Shown here piece by piece: positions 11,801 to 24,629 of a stretch of DNA of 64,000 nucleotides. A program made the translations under genes and the position numbers. The notes under the pieces were generated by a model, which saw only the letters and a list, made by a program, of their open reading frames with translations, was not told the DNA's origin and ran no database searches. Every line of letters starts with the position of its first letter. The first letter of the stretch is position 1. Source of the stretch: Mansonella perstans (lineage: Eukaryota; Nematoda; Chromadorea; Rhabditida; Onchocercidae); NCBI GenBank assembly GCA_037074765.1, contig JBAMDO010000232.1:1-64000 (forward strand), written 5' to 3'.

Positions 11801-14800
11801 TCAATGTTTTCTCAATCAAATTTTTAAAAAAAATATCCATTGCTCTTCGAAAGAGGAAATATATCTGTGTTTTAGATGGCATAGAAAGCATTTACTGTAG
11901 CTATTTAGGAGACATTATTAAAATTTCATTTCTTTGACATTTTATGACTACTTTTCAGCCGTAAGATGTGGTTGTCGAAGTTGTCGATTGAAGAAATGCT
12001 TCGAAATGGGAATGGATCCAAATGGTCAGCCCCTTATAGTCCAGATTGTTGCTTTAGTATCATTAATTTCTAGAGTCTTGTTAGCGATTGTCTTTTTTAA
12101 TATTACCCGGTATTGTTTGTCGGCATTTCTTCTGTTTCGACTCGTACTAATTAGTTATTAAAATCTCCAGAAAAGAACCTATATTTTGGAACATGCATTA
12201 TTGAAATATAAGGTTTAGTAATTATTATTATATTAGTCCGTCATCGAATATTTATTAAACCTAGCTATTTTACTGATGTTATTTGAGACTGTAGATACTA
12301 TTGTATTTTTAATTTTGTATACATAAAATGAAACGTAAAAGTCATTCTCAGATATTTAATTAGTTGTAGCTATCCAGCACGATAGAGACAAGATTCGCTA
12401 TACCAAACGTTTGAAAAAGATGAAAAATGAGAAACCGTGTGTTGGCAGACATATTCTCAATGATAAATCGCTGAGAGAGGAGGGAGAAAACAGTCCCCAA
12501 AGCACTCCGTATGATTTCTGTTCTTCCAAACTTAATTGTGAATTTGATGAATTTGATTCATAAATTTAATTTTGGTGTGGATGCATTTTAGTCGTGTTTT
12601 CTTTTCCGTTCACCGCTAATTTGTTCAGTTCCCTCGATGACGCAATTGCAAGTCCGTCGTCGAGCTTTGCCGGGCAGAGTTTGGGACCGGCTAGTAACGG
12701 ACCATATCTGGATCACGATATCCATGATCTACAAGTAAGTTAACTTTCAGTATAGGTTGTGCAGCTAGGTAATGCCAATATTTTTACACTGCGATAGAGT
12801 TATCTGATCAATTTTTATTGCTGTATTTCAGAAATCAAAGTTTAGCACTGCCTAGTACAGTTGTTGGAGGAAAAAATATTGCTTAGATTTTTAATTGTTG
12901 AAGAAAAATTTAGATTTAGTAACAATGTTAATGTATTTTAGGCTGAAATGTCTGGTTTACTTTCCGATCTCTTGAATTTGGAGCATAAGCTCGACGGTGT
13001 CCGTTATTCGAACAAATTTCCTCCCCATACTTCAGCTGCATCATGTATGTACGATAGACGACTCCTAGATGACGAAGCTTGGCTTTCAGCCTATACAGTT
13101 CCAACAGTAAGCTTTAAAACTTTTGCATTTGGCCGTTCGAACACGAGAAATCAACTTTATTTTGTTCTTAATGACAGCGAAAACATTCTACAAGTCTTTG
13201 TGCGCTTACAGTTTTTGAAAACTCTCATGACATTTAGAGGATTGCTAGAAAAGGAAGTTAAAAATTGATAGAATCGCGAAATTACAGGAACCTATCACAA
13301 CTCCGATTCCATGTGATCGTGGAAGCATGCGAGCATGGTTTGTGAAAGATTTAACATTGATGATTGAATGGGCAAAATGTATTCCACAAATGAGACAACT
13401 TCTGCTTAACGACAAGGTAATGCATATGAAATGGGCAGGCATTTTTGGTTTTACAAAAGCCATTCTTGCTTTTGCAAATATAAACCTATCATTATTCTTG
13501 CTTTTGCAAATATAAACCTATCATTATTCTTGCTTTTGCAAATATAAACCTATCATTATTCTTGCTTTTGCAAATATAAACCTATCATTATGTTGTTATA
13601 AGCCTACCATTATTATAGTTCGATGAAAGATAATGAAATTTGGAATTTTGGGCTCATCTTAGGTTTAGAGATTCAGTTAATTGATGGTTTAAGGTACTGA
13701 TGGCATTTAATATGATCTTTAACAAATAAACTACCATTAAATTAATTGCAAGTACAATAAAATATTTACAGCTGGCACTGATTAAAGCATTTGCACCTGT
13801 CTATCCGCTCATTCAATTAGCTTATTATTCATGTAAATATGAAAAAAATCAATCATTAAACAGTTCTTTGGGGAGTTTGTTAGCAGTGTCATCGCTTTCA
13901 AATACTGGTATATTTTAATTGTTGTATTTTTTTTTTTTTTTTGATTTATTTATGTTTTATTGGATAAACTTACTTCAGCGTCAGCAAATCATCACCATCT
14001 AGAAAGTTTTAAGCAATTATGATGTAATTTGCTACAAATCATAAGGCTTTGATGAGTTTGCGTTAGTTCTCGATTATTATTATTGCTATTCGCTTCTCAT
14101 GAACTCATCCATTATACACTTTTATAATGATTTTTGATATATGATATTAGTGTAATGTAATCAGTTGTGGGATTATGAAGTACTACATTCTATGACTGAG
14201 ACTATTTTTGCTCATGGAGGAAAAATGGATGAATTTTGCATAATTTAAACGGAATTGTAAATTGCACACTTTTGTTGTTGTGATATCATAATTACAGGGT
14301 TATCAGTTGAGCCTGATGAAGCTGTGAAGGTTGAACGGTTGTGGTACCCAGACGGACGTTTTCTGGAAAGGGAAGATGTAGACGGGGGTAACACATTCAG
14401 TAGTGGGTAGGAAATTTTAATATTTCTTACTTTATGAGCTTCTTCTTTCACATAATTTCAAATTAAAATAAAACGAATTTATTCGTAATACCAATATGTG
14501 AAATTAATATTTTAAAGAAAATTTTTTTCCCTGTGGTGGCATGTTATATAGTTTCAGTAAAAAAGTTCTGCCGATAAATGCTCTTCTCATCGATGGTGTA
14601 TGTCAGCAAATTTTACGGCTTAAACTTTCTGAAAGTCATATGGTTTTGTACAAAATTATGCTGTTTTTCAATCCAGGTTTGTATTTATCCAAGTCTTTTT
14701 ATTGTTGGTTTTACTTTTCAGTAAAGATGGCTTTCATTAAAATATAATTGTTGGATTTCTCGGAAATATCGAAACAGTGTTCGAAATTTGAAATAGTTTC

Positions 14801-15718
14801 ATTTGAAATAGTAATATTTTAGCATATCTTTTCTATTGTGCTCCTAATGATAATAGTTTAAGAAAGTGTGATAACTTCTTAATCTCGCATGGTATGCTTT
14901 CATTGCAGATGCTGATGGATTGTCTGTAAGAGGAAGGGTAACTGTGGGAATGGAAAGGACAAAACTTTTGAATTATTTATATGCCCAGATCATACGTGAT
15001 CGTATAGGACGACAAGCCACCGAGCTCTATTCTAACATGCTTATGATGACATCTACTCTTATCGTCAGTTTCCTTCCGTTCTGAAATTTAAACACTTATG
15101 GTATATGTGCGAAGTTGTCTTGAACGCTTTTCATTTTTTGTGCATAAATTTAATTAAGGTCCAAATTTCTTCATGTTTCACTTTGTATATTCGAAGTGTG
15201 TCTCTGAAAGGATATTATAAAGTAGGAAAGAAAAAAATATTTAAGAAATCTCGCATAACTGAAATAAGGAAGCATAAAATCACGCAAAATCGAAACAAGG
15301 AAGCACCAAGAAAGCCTACTTTTTTTTTTTGATTTTTTTCCCAATAAAAATTATTGACAAAAATTACTCACAATAATCAGTTAATAATCAGTCCCTTTTT
15401 ACTCTGAACATTACCTGAAAAGCATTTACTTGATTTTTACTTCCTTAAATGCAAAGTCAGGCTGCAACTTTTATTGTTGTAGCCTAACTTTGCGAGAATT
15501 TATGCGGTAGGAACATTCATAGACAGATTTCGTTCCATGTTTCTCATAGCTTCAGTCGTAAACTTGAACACCCTTAGGATAAAATTTTAATCTGCCATAA
15601 TTAACAATAATGTAAATTGCAGCGTGTTGCGTCGTATTTGAAGCGCACATTCGACATATCACACATATTTGGTCCTGCCGACGATTTAATTGACCAACTG
15701 ATTATTGTTGGCTTATGA
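7956..15718 (+). CDS. nuclear hormone receptor (HNF4-like nematode supplementary type), 13 exons, about 546 aa
   Basis: Ligand-type transcription factor with an N-terminal C4 DNA-binding domain and a C-terminal ligand-binding domain; expected in the nucleus. Exons: 7956-8199, 11392-11510, 11719-11770, 11959-12024, 12370-12508, 12629-12734, 12942-13106, 13288-13416, 13772-13907, 14298-14406, 14552-14676, 14909-15063, 15623-15718. All phases agree and the total divides by three. Zinc finger 1 reads C-x2-C-x13-C-x2-C with P-box [10 protein letters not shown]. Finger 2 reads C-x5-C-x9-C-x2-C and ends CRL(K)KCFEMGMD. The ligand-binding domain shows [13 protein letters not shown] and [13 protein letters not shown], the family signature helices. 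Exons 5 and 11 each have two acceptors 6 nt apart. Intron 1 is 3.2 kb and intron 8 holds a minisatellite. The first exon has no recognisable domain, so the start is the least certain part. The C. elegans orthologue cannot be named by eye. Confidence 0.9.
8773..8803. repeat. poly-T tract, 31 nt
   Basis: Uninterrupted run of T inside intron 1 of the nuclear receptor gene. It is a simple homopolymer, prone to length error in sequencing, and carries no coding meaning. Confidence 0.9.
9787..9826. repeat. GA-repeat tract in receptor intron 1
   Basis: An (AG)n run followed by GGAAAAGAGAGAAAGAGAAGG. It is a purine-only strand of about 40 nt. GA repeats occur in some promoters, but here this is composition only. 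Confidence 0.8.
9877..9905. other. short perfect inverted repeat
   Basis: TCCTGGAAA at 9877-9885 pairs perfectly with TTTCCAGGA at 9897-9905 across an 11-nt purine-rich loop. It lies in receptor intron 1, in a patch less AT-rich than its surroundings. A 9-bp stem is too short for a microRNA precursor; a dyad protein-binding site is possible but unproven. Confidence 0.45.
10759..10771 (+). CDS. candidate alternative first exon of the nuclear receptor (M-P-N-N)
   Basis: ATG CCT AAT AAC A is followed at once by a consensus donor GTAAGT at 10772. The exon ends in phase 1 with a single A, exactly as the 7956-8199 exon does. Splicing to the zinc-finger exon at 11392 would therefore give [13 protein letters not shown] and keep the frame. 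It lies about 620 bp from the DNA-binding-domain exon, in a patch (10600-10930) more balanced in composition than the rest of the intron. It would make a receptor lacking the 81-residue N-terminal region. The evidence is splice consensus plus phase only. Confidence 0.4.
13462..13589 (+). repeat. 32-bp minisatellite, four copies, in receptor intron 8
   Basis: Four essentially identical tandem copies of a 32-bp unit (ATTCTTGCTTTTGCAAATAT then AAACCTATCATT) fill the intron just after the 13288-13416 exon. A decayed fifth copy follows to about 13612. The identity implies recent expansion. The array is intronic and not a multiple of three, so it does not affect the protein. Confidence 0.9.
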
Positions 15719-17431
15719 TTATACTCATGCAAAAGAAATATTCTTTACTTTTATATTCTGTGGTTTTGCCAGAATCAGTTCACTTTAGCTGTGTTTTTGA
15801 TACCACTATTACGCTATTAACACTAAAATGATTTTGTTCTCTTAGAGAGGTTAAAATTGAAAAAAAATTATTGGAAATTCGGGAAACATGACGTCACATG
15901 GTTTCCTATTTTCGCCTCTTGTTAGTAATTTTTTCGTAGTTTACTTTTGTTTTTTTTTTTCCTGAATTCCAGGTGGATTTTTTTCAACACTTATTTTCAC
16001 CGAGTATTTTCTCCCTAAACACAGAACGGAATATATTGAGAATCAGACGGGTTTCTGAACTGTATTCTACTTATTCCTCAACTCAGGTTGTTGAATTTAG
16101 ACAATTATCTGTTACTGGTATTACACATTTTATTATTGCTACAATAATCAACAGCAACAACTGCGATTGCTAAAATTGGCGCTACAATTATTACTAATTA
16201 TTACTACTACAACTGCTATTGGCTATTACCATCATAACGCTACTAATAATGCCATTATATTACTTTAGTCTGGTACTACTGTTGTTACAACTAATGACTG
16301 ATGGCTTTGTTGCTTCATTTCGTTTGATAGTATGATGGTTTGTTGTGTTATCTCTGTTGTTAAATGTTGCTAATAATGAGATAACGTCATTACTGCTTCC
16401 ATACTTTACTTTTCATCCTTCATTGCTTGCAGGACGATTGCTAGCGAAAAAAAAGAAAGAAAAAGCAGAATATTTTCGACGTTTATCTACGCCTTTTTCT
16501 TTTTTTTGAAATAGAATTTTGTTTTCATTCTGGGAATGCTTCAAAAAATAAAAAAAATTTCTCGTTATGCGAGAGATTATAAGAAATGTAAGAGCTCGAG
16601 TTAGCATACTAGAATTTTTCATTTCATGATTTGCACCGATTCCAAAAAATGCATTCTTTCTTTCTTTTTCCTTGTTAACATTATATGTGTATTTCGGAAA
16701 TCAGGAAGTATTTCTGTATTTTGGAAGCAAGAACATTTATTGCCGTCATTTTAATTTATTTAATATCTTTCCACATATATTTTTTTCATTTTCTCTTTTT
16801 TCTTTTCATATCATTATTTTTTTCCCGAGATTCCCGGACTAAATTTAAACTGCTTAGTGCTATGAAGTTTGCGAAGATATACTTACCGAATATTAGTCAT
16901 CTTTGTTCTAAATCGTATCTACCTCTGTTTACAAATCCAACTCATACGAGAACTTTCTTATAATGAAAGATTTTGGAAATGAAGCAAAATTCGCTACAGT
17001 ATTTTTTTTATTACTCCACTGTGATTAAAAAATTTCGGAATCCGTTGATCACTTAGAAGTGTCATAGCTCGAGAATGAGAACCATAAAATGTTTTCTTAG
17101 CATATATTTTCATTATTGTGATTTTAATGTGTTTTTTTTTTTTGTTTAAATTACTCTTGTTTTGATTTTTTAAGCTTGATGAAATCTTCGCATGGGATTT
17201 CGTTCCAAATTTCCGGCAAAATTTCGAAATCCACCAGATCCTATCTGAGTAAAAATTGAGTGGAATTATTCATCGATAGTCTGAATGAATGGGAAGCGAA
17301 GTTAACACTGTCATTCATCTCCTTTCAGGTTAATCTATGTTCAACAAAAGACTTGCGTTGTGTTCAAATGATTGTATCTCAATTTGCTGGGAATGAATGA
17401 TCGGTTTTATTCGTTTAGTTGGTATTACACC

Positions 17432-17463
<32 letters not shown>

Positions 17464-20400
17464 GTTTTTCTTTTGTCTCATTCGGCTATACTTGTACAGC
17501 GCGATCACGGGGAATTTTTAACTTTGCCTCGTATTATATATGTTAATTCTTCATCTATCACCATTATCATTTTCTTTTCCAAAGTGTTGTACAATTAAAT
17601 TGAAGTCACGAGGTTCTGTTGACACGGGTAAATTGTTTCGTATAAGCGAGTCATTACCAGCATCACATTACACTAATCATTGCCCGTACTTAAAATATTC
17701 AAGTGGAATAACATGCTTGAGATACTATAACTAGGATCTTATGGAGCGTAAAATGGATCTGAAAGAAATATACGTGCCTGTGTACATCCTGAGATTACTT
17801 AATTTAATTATGCCATTATTTAGAAAAAGAAAAGTCTATTCGACAGGGAAATTAAGTACAACCATATCAGAAGTTCCGTATTCTGGTAATTCCAAAGGGA
17901 CAACAAGTTCTTTTTGCCCTGCCGTTTAAGGCGTTATTTTAAAAAATTTCTCAGTTTCTCGTAATAGGCATACTCGGTCAAAACCATATTTGGTTGCAGA
18001 ATACCAGGAAGAAAGAGAGATCCTTATGTCCGAAAAAAGTGAACGATCACTTACAAAAATTTGATAAAGTAATAGTCATTTTGTAATGAAAAGTACTGTA
18101 ATTACGGTTGGACGGCAACTATTCTCATTAGCAAATACCACATAGATACAAAGCTCGCTATTCATTTGGAAAATATCAAAACTTTCCAGAGGCATAATTC
18201 CACTAAAGAATATCTCGCACTAAAATAAGAAACTATGAAAGAAACACCTACAAAGCCGACACAGCATTTTGTATAACGTCACGTCGCTGAACAAGGAAAA
18301 ACAAATATTCATGGACGTCGATTAGATTTCTTTGCGCGAATTTCTAAGGACTCTTTTATTGAAGGCACTCGCGTTCTGAAAAAAAGCCACATTAAAATGA
18401 AAAGATGTAAAATTTTTTTTCCACAAGGCAAGCAGAAAATCCCACCCAAAATCTTAAACGAAAGTTGAAGTAATCCCAACTTTCAGAATGGATAATTAGA
18501 AAACAACATCAAAATAATGCTGGTAAATATCTTTCAGATTTCTCGTTACTTTTCATTTGAATTCCAGCATTTCATTAAAAAATAAATTACATTTTCGGAA
18601 ATTACTTTAGCTACGTGAGAGAGCCAATATTAAGTGACCAAAACCTTAATTTGCACAATGCATCAGACTTTACTCAGTAAAAATAAGCTTTTTTTGCTAT
18701 TTTTTTGTCAGTTTTTTACGCAAAAAATATTTTACATTCTTCTCAAAATTCAACTATTTTAAATGTACTAGTCTGAAATATGGGAATAACTCAAATGATG
18801 CGACTGCTTACGTTTTATGTGATAAAAATCAAAGATTTCCTAATAAACCGAATTTTTCAATAATTCGTAATTAATCAATTAGTAATAACAGCAACAATCA
18901 ATTGATTAATAACAATGATTAGTAATAATCATCGCCCTACTGCACATTCCATCTACTGACAATAATTCTTCATGCACATTATTACCATACATTCTTTCAT
19001 TGAATAAAGAAACACATATTTTCTTTTGCAACATGTCAAAGATACGATGTATTCGTTCATGCTTTCATAGAAACAGGTGGAAGAAAAAAAAGGGAAAAGG
19101 TAGGAAAAAGAAAAAATTTAAAAAAAATCTCACTAAACAGACCATTTGGTATGCAATTCAAAAAATAAAAGTGAAAAAAGTGATCATAAACAATTTTATT
19201 AGAAAGCAAGTTCTTACCTGTTTAGTTACAAACGATGGATTAAACTCGTTAAAACATGCACTAAAATAAACTTCACCTGAAGTTTTAAAAACAAAAACCA
19301 TTAAACCTAAACCTGGTCGCCTGATCAGTTACTATTTCCGTAATTAACACAAATAATTCTGAGAAAAAATCGAAAAAAAAGGGAAAAAGAAAGGAACGTA
19401 ATACATAGATGAAATCACGGATAAGCCACAATGCCTAATTATTCATGTTATACATACATTAAACGACAGATCTACCAGAAACATTCGTAGTCATAAGTTA
19501 TGGTCCTGAAGAAAAAAAAATGATTTTAAAGCGGAAAAAAAAATTAGAAAGGAAGGAAAAATAGCATGGAATCTTATGAAGCGAACGTATAAACTATTAT
19601 TTGGCAAAATCAGTTCACAAATATTGAGCGCACAGAAACTCCCTGGATTACAAACAAGGTACCCTCAGAATAAAAATCCAGTATTATCTCCCACTCTCAC
19701 CTCACTGCCTGAAACGGAACACGACAAAGAAGCCGTTTTATAGCCCGCAAAAAAAACGTATCCGTATTGTTCCGCAACACAGGCAAAATATAGTAGGAAC
19801 AGACAAGAATGCTGGACGACTTGGTGTTGGATGTTTTTTTCCAATTTTGTGCCACAAATATATTTCAATGATTTTGGCATTCCTATTATTTTCATTTCCA
19901 TTTCTGATATCATCTCTCGTAATGCCATTTGGATAACAATTCATTTCTGATCATTGTATGACTACTTCTTCATGTTTCATTTTGACCTCGAAAATGTAAA
20001 ATTCATCATTTTCAAAATTTAAATTGATTCTCGATTATGTTTGCAAAGAAAATAATGATTCGAATTCAGAATTTCAAATTGCGTACTTGGTTGCTTATTG
20101 GTTAACCATCCTTTCTAAAATATTGCCTTATATATTTGTTATACGATATAAAGATTTTTGTATTGTCATCGTATAAGCAACAAAATTAAGTAATAATTCC
20201 GGTTAGGGAAAATTATTTCAACCATTTTTAAGTAAACAGTTATAAATGAGGAAGTGCAAGTATTAGTTAAGCACTGCTATGCGCGAAAGTAAATTAGTGT
20301 TCTATGCCCATAATGTTTTATATCTAGTAATTTCGAACTTTGTTTCTATTTTTAATCATCTTTTTACCGCATGTATAGTGATATCAAAAATTTAGAAAAT

Positions 20401-21607
20401 TTGTTAGTTTTAACTTTATGAATTCATTTTAAAATATTTTTTGAAAGGGAAATAATTTAGTTCAACGTTTTAATTAGTGTTTTGTTTATTTCCTTTTTTT
20501 CTTTCTATTAAATCATATCACTCGTTCCTTGGTTTGAACCCATGATTTTTCAATTTATTTAGCAATTTCACTAAATTTTAATTTTTGAAAACCTGTTTTA
20601 ATTTCGAAAACTAGAAGACACTCCATTCAAAGCAGGATGCATCCATATATTCATTTTATATTCATTGTTTCATCTTTGAAAAAAGAAAATACTTAACTGA
20701 ACCTTGAAACATTAAAAATCGGATTTTCCTGTATCAATGATAAGAATGTTTGAATTCCTAACGAACAAAATGTTTCAGAGTTTTGCTTTTCATTTCAAAC
20801 TAACCAAACTTGTTTAGAAATTTCCTTTTTTCAACGATACATATCATTTGGTTTGCATGGCATGAACCCAAACAGTACTGTATTTTATTAAAGTACAAAA
20901 AAAGAAAAAAAATTGACCAAAAGTTGAATTTCAGTTTAAATTCATATAATGAAATGCAGCAATGAGTATAGTGATGCAATCGAAAAAAATTTAACCAATT
21001 CACATGAAAAAAATCGTTCGACAAAGTAATATTTTTCCGACAAAATAAAATAATGAAAATATAGGCAATGAAGAAATGAATTTAAATTTCAAATCACATC
21101 AATTTTTATTCCTGTCACAAAATTCAATCACATTAATGGCGTAGAATTTTGTAAAGGTATGTAAGCATATGTAATTAATATTCGAGAATACTTAAAATAG
21201 ATCGCCAATGTATTTATCTCTTTTGGATATGCCAGATGTTTTGAGTTATGATCATGTTCACTGGCGAATTGTGTCATGCGAAACGATGCGGAAGAATCAC
21301 ATCATAGATCACTTCCAGAAAATTGATGTTGCAGCCTTGCTTTAACATTATGTGCAGGCTATTTACTTAAAATTCTTCATTGCCATTTATTTCTAGCTAC
21401 TATTATTTATCTTTCTGACAATCATTTCCTCTGTTCAGGTATCATCGTATTAGATTTTATAAGTGTTATTGAAGTAAGTTAGAGTAAATTCTCTTAAATT
21501 ATCATCGTACCTTTTTTTTTCCTTCAACCTAACAAATTTAATGTGCCTTTTTTTACAATATTTGCAATCAAAATTTTTTAATTTCATGCAAATCTTAAAA
21601 ATTTGAA
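15719..21607. other. gene-poor AT-rich stretch
   Basis: No exon chain is supported. Notable: a short open frame after a good acceptor at 15973 (VDFFQHLFSP...), which might be an unused 3' exon of the receptor; degenerate trinucleotide runs at 16130-16400; a perfect (TA)n palindrome at 17431-17464; two short + strand open frames at 17540-17929 with no recognisable motif; and a patch at 19665-19930 open in two overlapping - strand frames. Near 20810-20890 and 21280-21355 (-) are short coherent peptides with cysteines (YCLGSCHANQMIC, MLKQGCNINF) that could be stray exons of small secreted proteins. Confidence 0.5.
17431..17464. repeat. (TA)n palindrome
   Basis: CG(TA)15CG is a perfectly self-complementary 34-bp tract able to form a cruciform or hairpin. 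Such arrays are common length polymorphisms. No gene context. Confidence 0.9.
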
Positions 21608-22904
21608 TTAGCGAAAGTGACATTTCCCATGCTGATAACAGACATTCTTATCCAAGTTATTTGTATACATCAGAAATTTCGGATAATTTCGTATAAAATA
21701 AGTGTAAGTGTAAACCATCCCGGAAGCGCTGTCAGTGGTACCAAAGCTTGCGTTCCTTTTGTGATTTCTAATATAGTTGATGTTATTACTCCTAAAATAA
21801 TAACTAATAAATAATTGCCACAAAAAAAAAAGGAAATAGAAAATTTCAGGTATGAATTGGACAATTGATAAATTTAATATTGACATATTAAATTTATCAT
21901 GCATACAATTGGAATTCATCCGTTAACCTTAACGATTTAATTATAGAATTATCAGAAACAAATCGATCGAACTATACATCAAACTTATTAAAAAGCATTT
22001 CCAGCAGTATCAAATATTATTAGAATATTCAGCATCAAAATTAAAATTATCCTTTAGATACTTTAAATGTTTGTTTTTCGTTTAAATGCTAAATCCTTTG
22101 AATATTTTGTTAAACATTAAGTATCGAAGTCGAAATAGAAAAAAAATTAAGTTCTTACCAAACTTTTTTTTAATATGGACCAAAGAGCTTATAGTGATTT
22201 TTTCATTCGGCCTACAAGAAGCCATAAATCCAGTTAAAGTTCAATAAAAGGATTCAAAAAATTTCTTTCTATTAGCAACCTCTTTTTTTTTCAATGGAAG
22301 TTATTCCAAAAAAAGTAACAGAATTTAGGAAAGGAACACAAGGAGAAACAAAAAGTGAAGTGTACCAGAAAATATTTTTCGTTCACTAGTGAAAAGTATT
22401 TTTTTGATTAAATATAGATGGTAGTAAGGTAAATACTGGAAAAAATCCCCTCATCAATCCCATCATTTATTATAATAAATTCAAGATTAATGAAAAAAAC
22501 CTAAACTTAGTCACCATACAATGTATGGTTATATATACGTTCATAAATTACATTTCGGGGGTATAAATTTTAAAAACTGGAATTTTTGAAATCCTGTAAT
22601 CTATTAAGTGCATTAAAGCTAAAATTTAAAGTTAGCACCAGTTTCATTTAGTGATGTTGATGAAAATTCTGTATTTGCATTGTTTTCCTGAAATGAATAT
22701 GTGAAGCGTATCCACTATGGAAAGAATAAGGATTGAAATAGAATAATTCAACACTTGAGCATTTCAAAAATTAAAAATTTTTGTTTGAGTTAAAAATCGA
22801 AGAAAAAATTTTTACGACACCTTTAACAGGTTTAAATTGGAAATTATTGTTAACATTACCTGTAATTGATAAAAGATAAGGAATATTAGCAAAAAATACG
22901 ACAT
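21608..22904 (-). CDS. orphan gene B: candidate small secreted protein, incomplete model
   Basis: A T-rich acceptor (TTTTTTTGCAG) sits 5 nt before an ATG at 22904, as for a trans-spliced mRNA. Exon 1 (22860-22904) encodes MSYFLLIFLIFYQLQ, a hydrophobic signal peptide ending at a GTAATG donor. Exon 2 (22639-22687, acceptor ATTTCAG) encodes ENNANTEFSSTSLNET in matching phase. A 29-nt exon (22159-22187) continues in phase with ALWSILKKSL. A terminal coding stretch ends at the stop at 21608 and includes SASGMVYTYTYFIRNYPKF and NVCYQHGKCHFR. Its phase does not match the 29-nt exon, so an exon is missing or the last block belongs elsewhere. I do not recognise a family. Confidence 0.35.
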
Positions 22905-24158
22905 TGATCCTGCAAAAAAAGAAAACGAATAAAATGTTAATTTTCTTTTCATTATTTAACTTTGTTCGAACAAATTTAAATTATAAAACTTTATTGATTT
23001 TTTTCCTTTTTTAACCGTTTAATGCTACGCTAAAAAGTAGAAACGAAAAAGGCAAATGTTTTGGAATTTTTTTTCCTGAATTTTTAAGTTTTATTGCAAT
23101 CTAGAAGAAGGAAATTGAAAAGATTGAAATATAATTAGTAACAAGTTTGATCTCAGTATTGACTGATAATGACAAATTTATGCATTAATTGTAAGTCTTT
23201 ATCTCTACAATAAATGTGAAATTTAAGAATCAAGAAAACCGAAATTTATTCTATTTTAATATCAAATTTTTGAAGTTAAAATAATTAGGAAAGATAGGAA
23301 GATCAAGGAAAATTGAAAAAAAGAAAAAATAAATAAAACAAGATAAAATTGCCTGATTGCAATTTGGATGATTAACATGGAGGAGAAAGATTAATGAGGA
23401 AACTTCCATACCTTATCACTATGGCAACCCAATAATAAATTTATGATGAATTAATAAGCTTATTTTCTAAGAGAGAAAAAAGTTAATTTTTAAACTGATT
23501 AAGGACGGAAATATATTCATTATTCTTTCGATGTTATTGACTATAATTGCTTATATTTAATATTAAAATAAACTTAAATCGGATCCTATTTTTAATCGAA
23601 AAAACAGTAAGGCAAGAAAAATTTTTAATTTCAGTTAAACCTTAGCTAGAAAGTGAGAAAGATTATTAGATTAATTATCATTCTCTGAAAAATTCCGATA
23701 GAACTGTGCATATTTCATTTCTTTTACAGTTATTAAGTAAAGTATTCATTAAAGTGATATGAATACTTTACAAGATGCATATGTTGCTAATTTACTACAA
23801 ATCATTTCATGTTTGGGCAATATCAAACATTGCTCAAATCTGAATAACAATGAAATTTGCAAATTTTGAACTTCAAATTTATTAAATTGAAGTGATATTG
23901 AATGTCCTATGGTAGGAAAAATATAATGTTTAAACGAATAATTTTTCTAAGTTTCAATTATTCCTTTAGATGATAACAACCGTGATAGATATTATTAACC
24001 AGTATCTTGGTGAAAACTTTTGATACAAATCCATCAGCTATATTTGATTGGGAAAAATTTAATTTTAACGATAATCTTCTTTAATAATTTAACTTACTGC
24101 GTTTACTAAAAATACTTCAAATCTTTACTAAGACTCATAAATTTCAGTTATTAAATGT

Positions 24159-24349
24159 TCATTAAAGATCATTGCGTTGATTTTTTCTTCATCTCATCTT
24201 TTGATGACAAAGTGAAGCAATTAAAATGTAAGCATAGTGAGAGCCCGTTTTCCCGCAGTGTATGCATACAATGTTCAACTAAATATCCCATAAAATTTTT
24301 AAGTATCACTAAAAATACATTAAAATCACATTTTGAGTGGAATATCTAA
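24159..24349 (+). CDS. small ORF with C-x-H / C-x2-C cluster
   Basis: An acceptor (AATTTCAG) lies only a few bases before the first ATG, allowing trans-splicing, and one exon runs to a stop at 24349. The middle of the protein reads LKCKHSESPFSRSVCIQCS, a CxH...CxxC arrangement. It recalls small zinc-binding motifs such as the one in NPL4, but the resemblance is short and no other NPL4 features are present. It lies 280 bp beyond the stop of orphan gene A on the opposite strand. It could be a true small protein, an exon remnant, or chance. Confidence 0.25.
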
Positions 24350-24629
24350 CTCTTGCACTTTCATGTTTAAATTAGCATTTGAAATGGGGATTATTGCTCA
24401 ACACTAATAACGCATAGATAAATATAAGTGTATCAGTGGTAATCTAAAGAAAAAAGAAATGAAGAACTTTTTTCCTTTTATTAATTTTCAAACTATCCAC
24501 TTCATATTACATCAAATCTTGCAATAAGCAATATAATGAATTTGTTAAAAAATTTTTCAATCAAATTTCAAAAAGAGTTAAAGAAAGGTAAAAGATCTAC
24601 AAATATTCGAGGAGCAAACAACCACTAAT

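Noticed and set aside
15973..16173. Exon-like VDFFQHLFSP... segment after a good acceptor, as an alternative receptor 3' exon
   Set aside because: The receptor already ends cleanly at 15718 and the peptide lacks a ligand-domain signature; the only link would need an unusual ATT|GTTGGC donor in the last exon.
17540..18500. Possible decayed retroelement or coding region on +
   Set aside because: Two short frames separated by stops show no reverse transcriptase, integrase or other motif; translation beyond 18000 is full of stops in every frame.
19665..19944. Two overlapping - strand frames of 68-87 codons
   Set aside because: Both frames are open at once, neither has motifs or clear splice sites, and the patch is merely less AT-rich.
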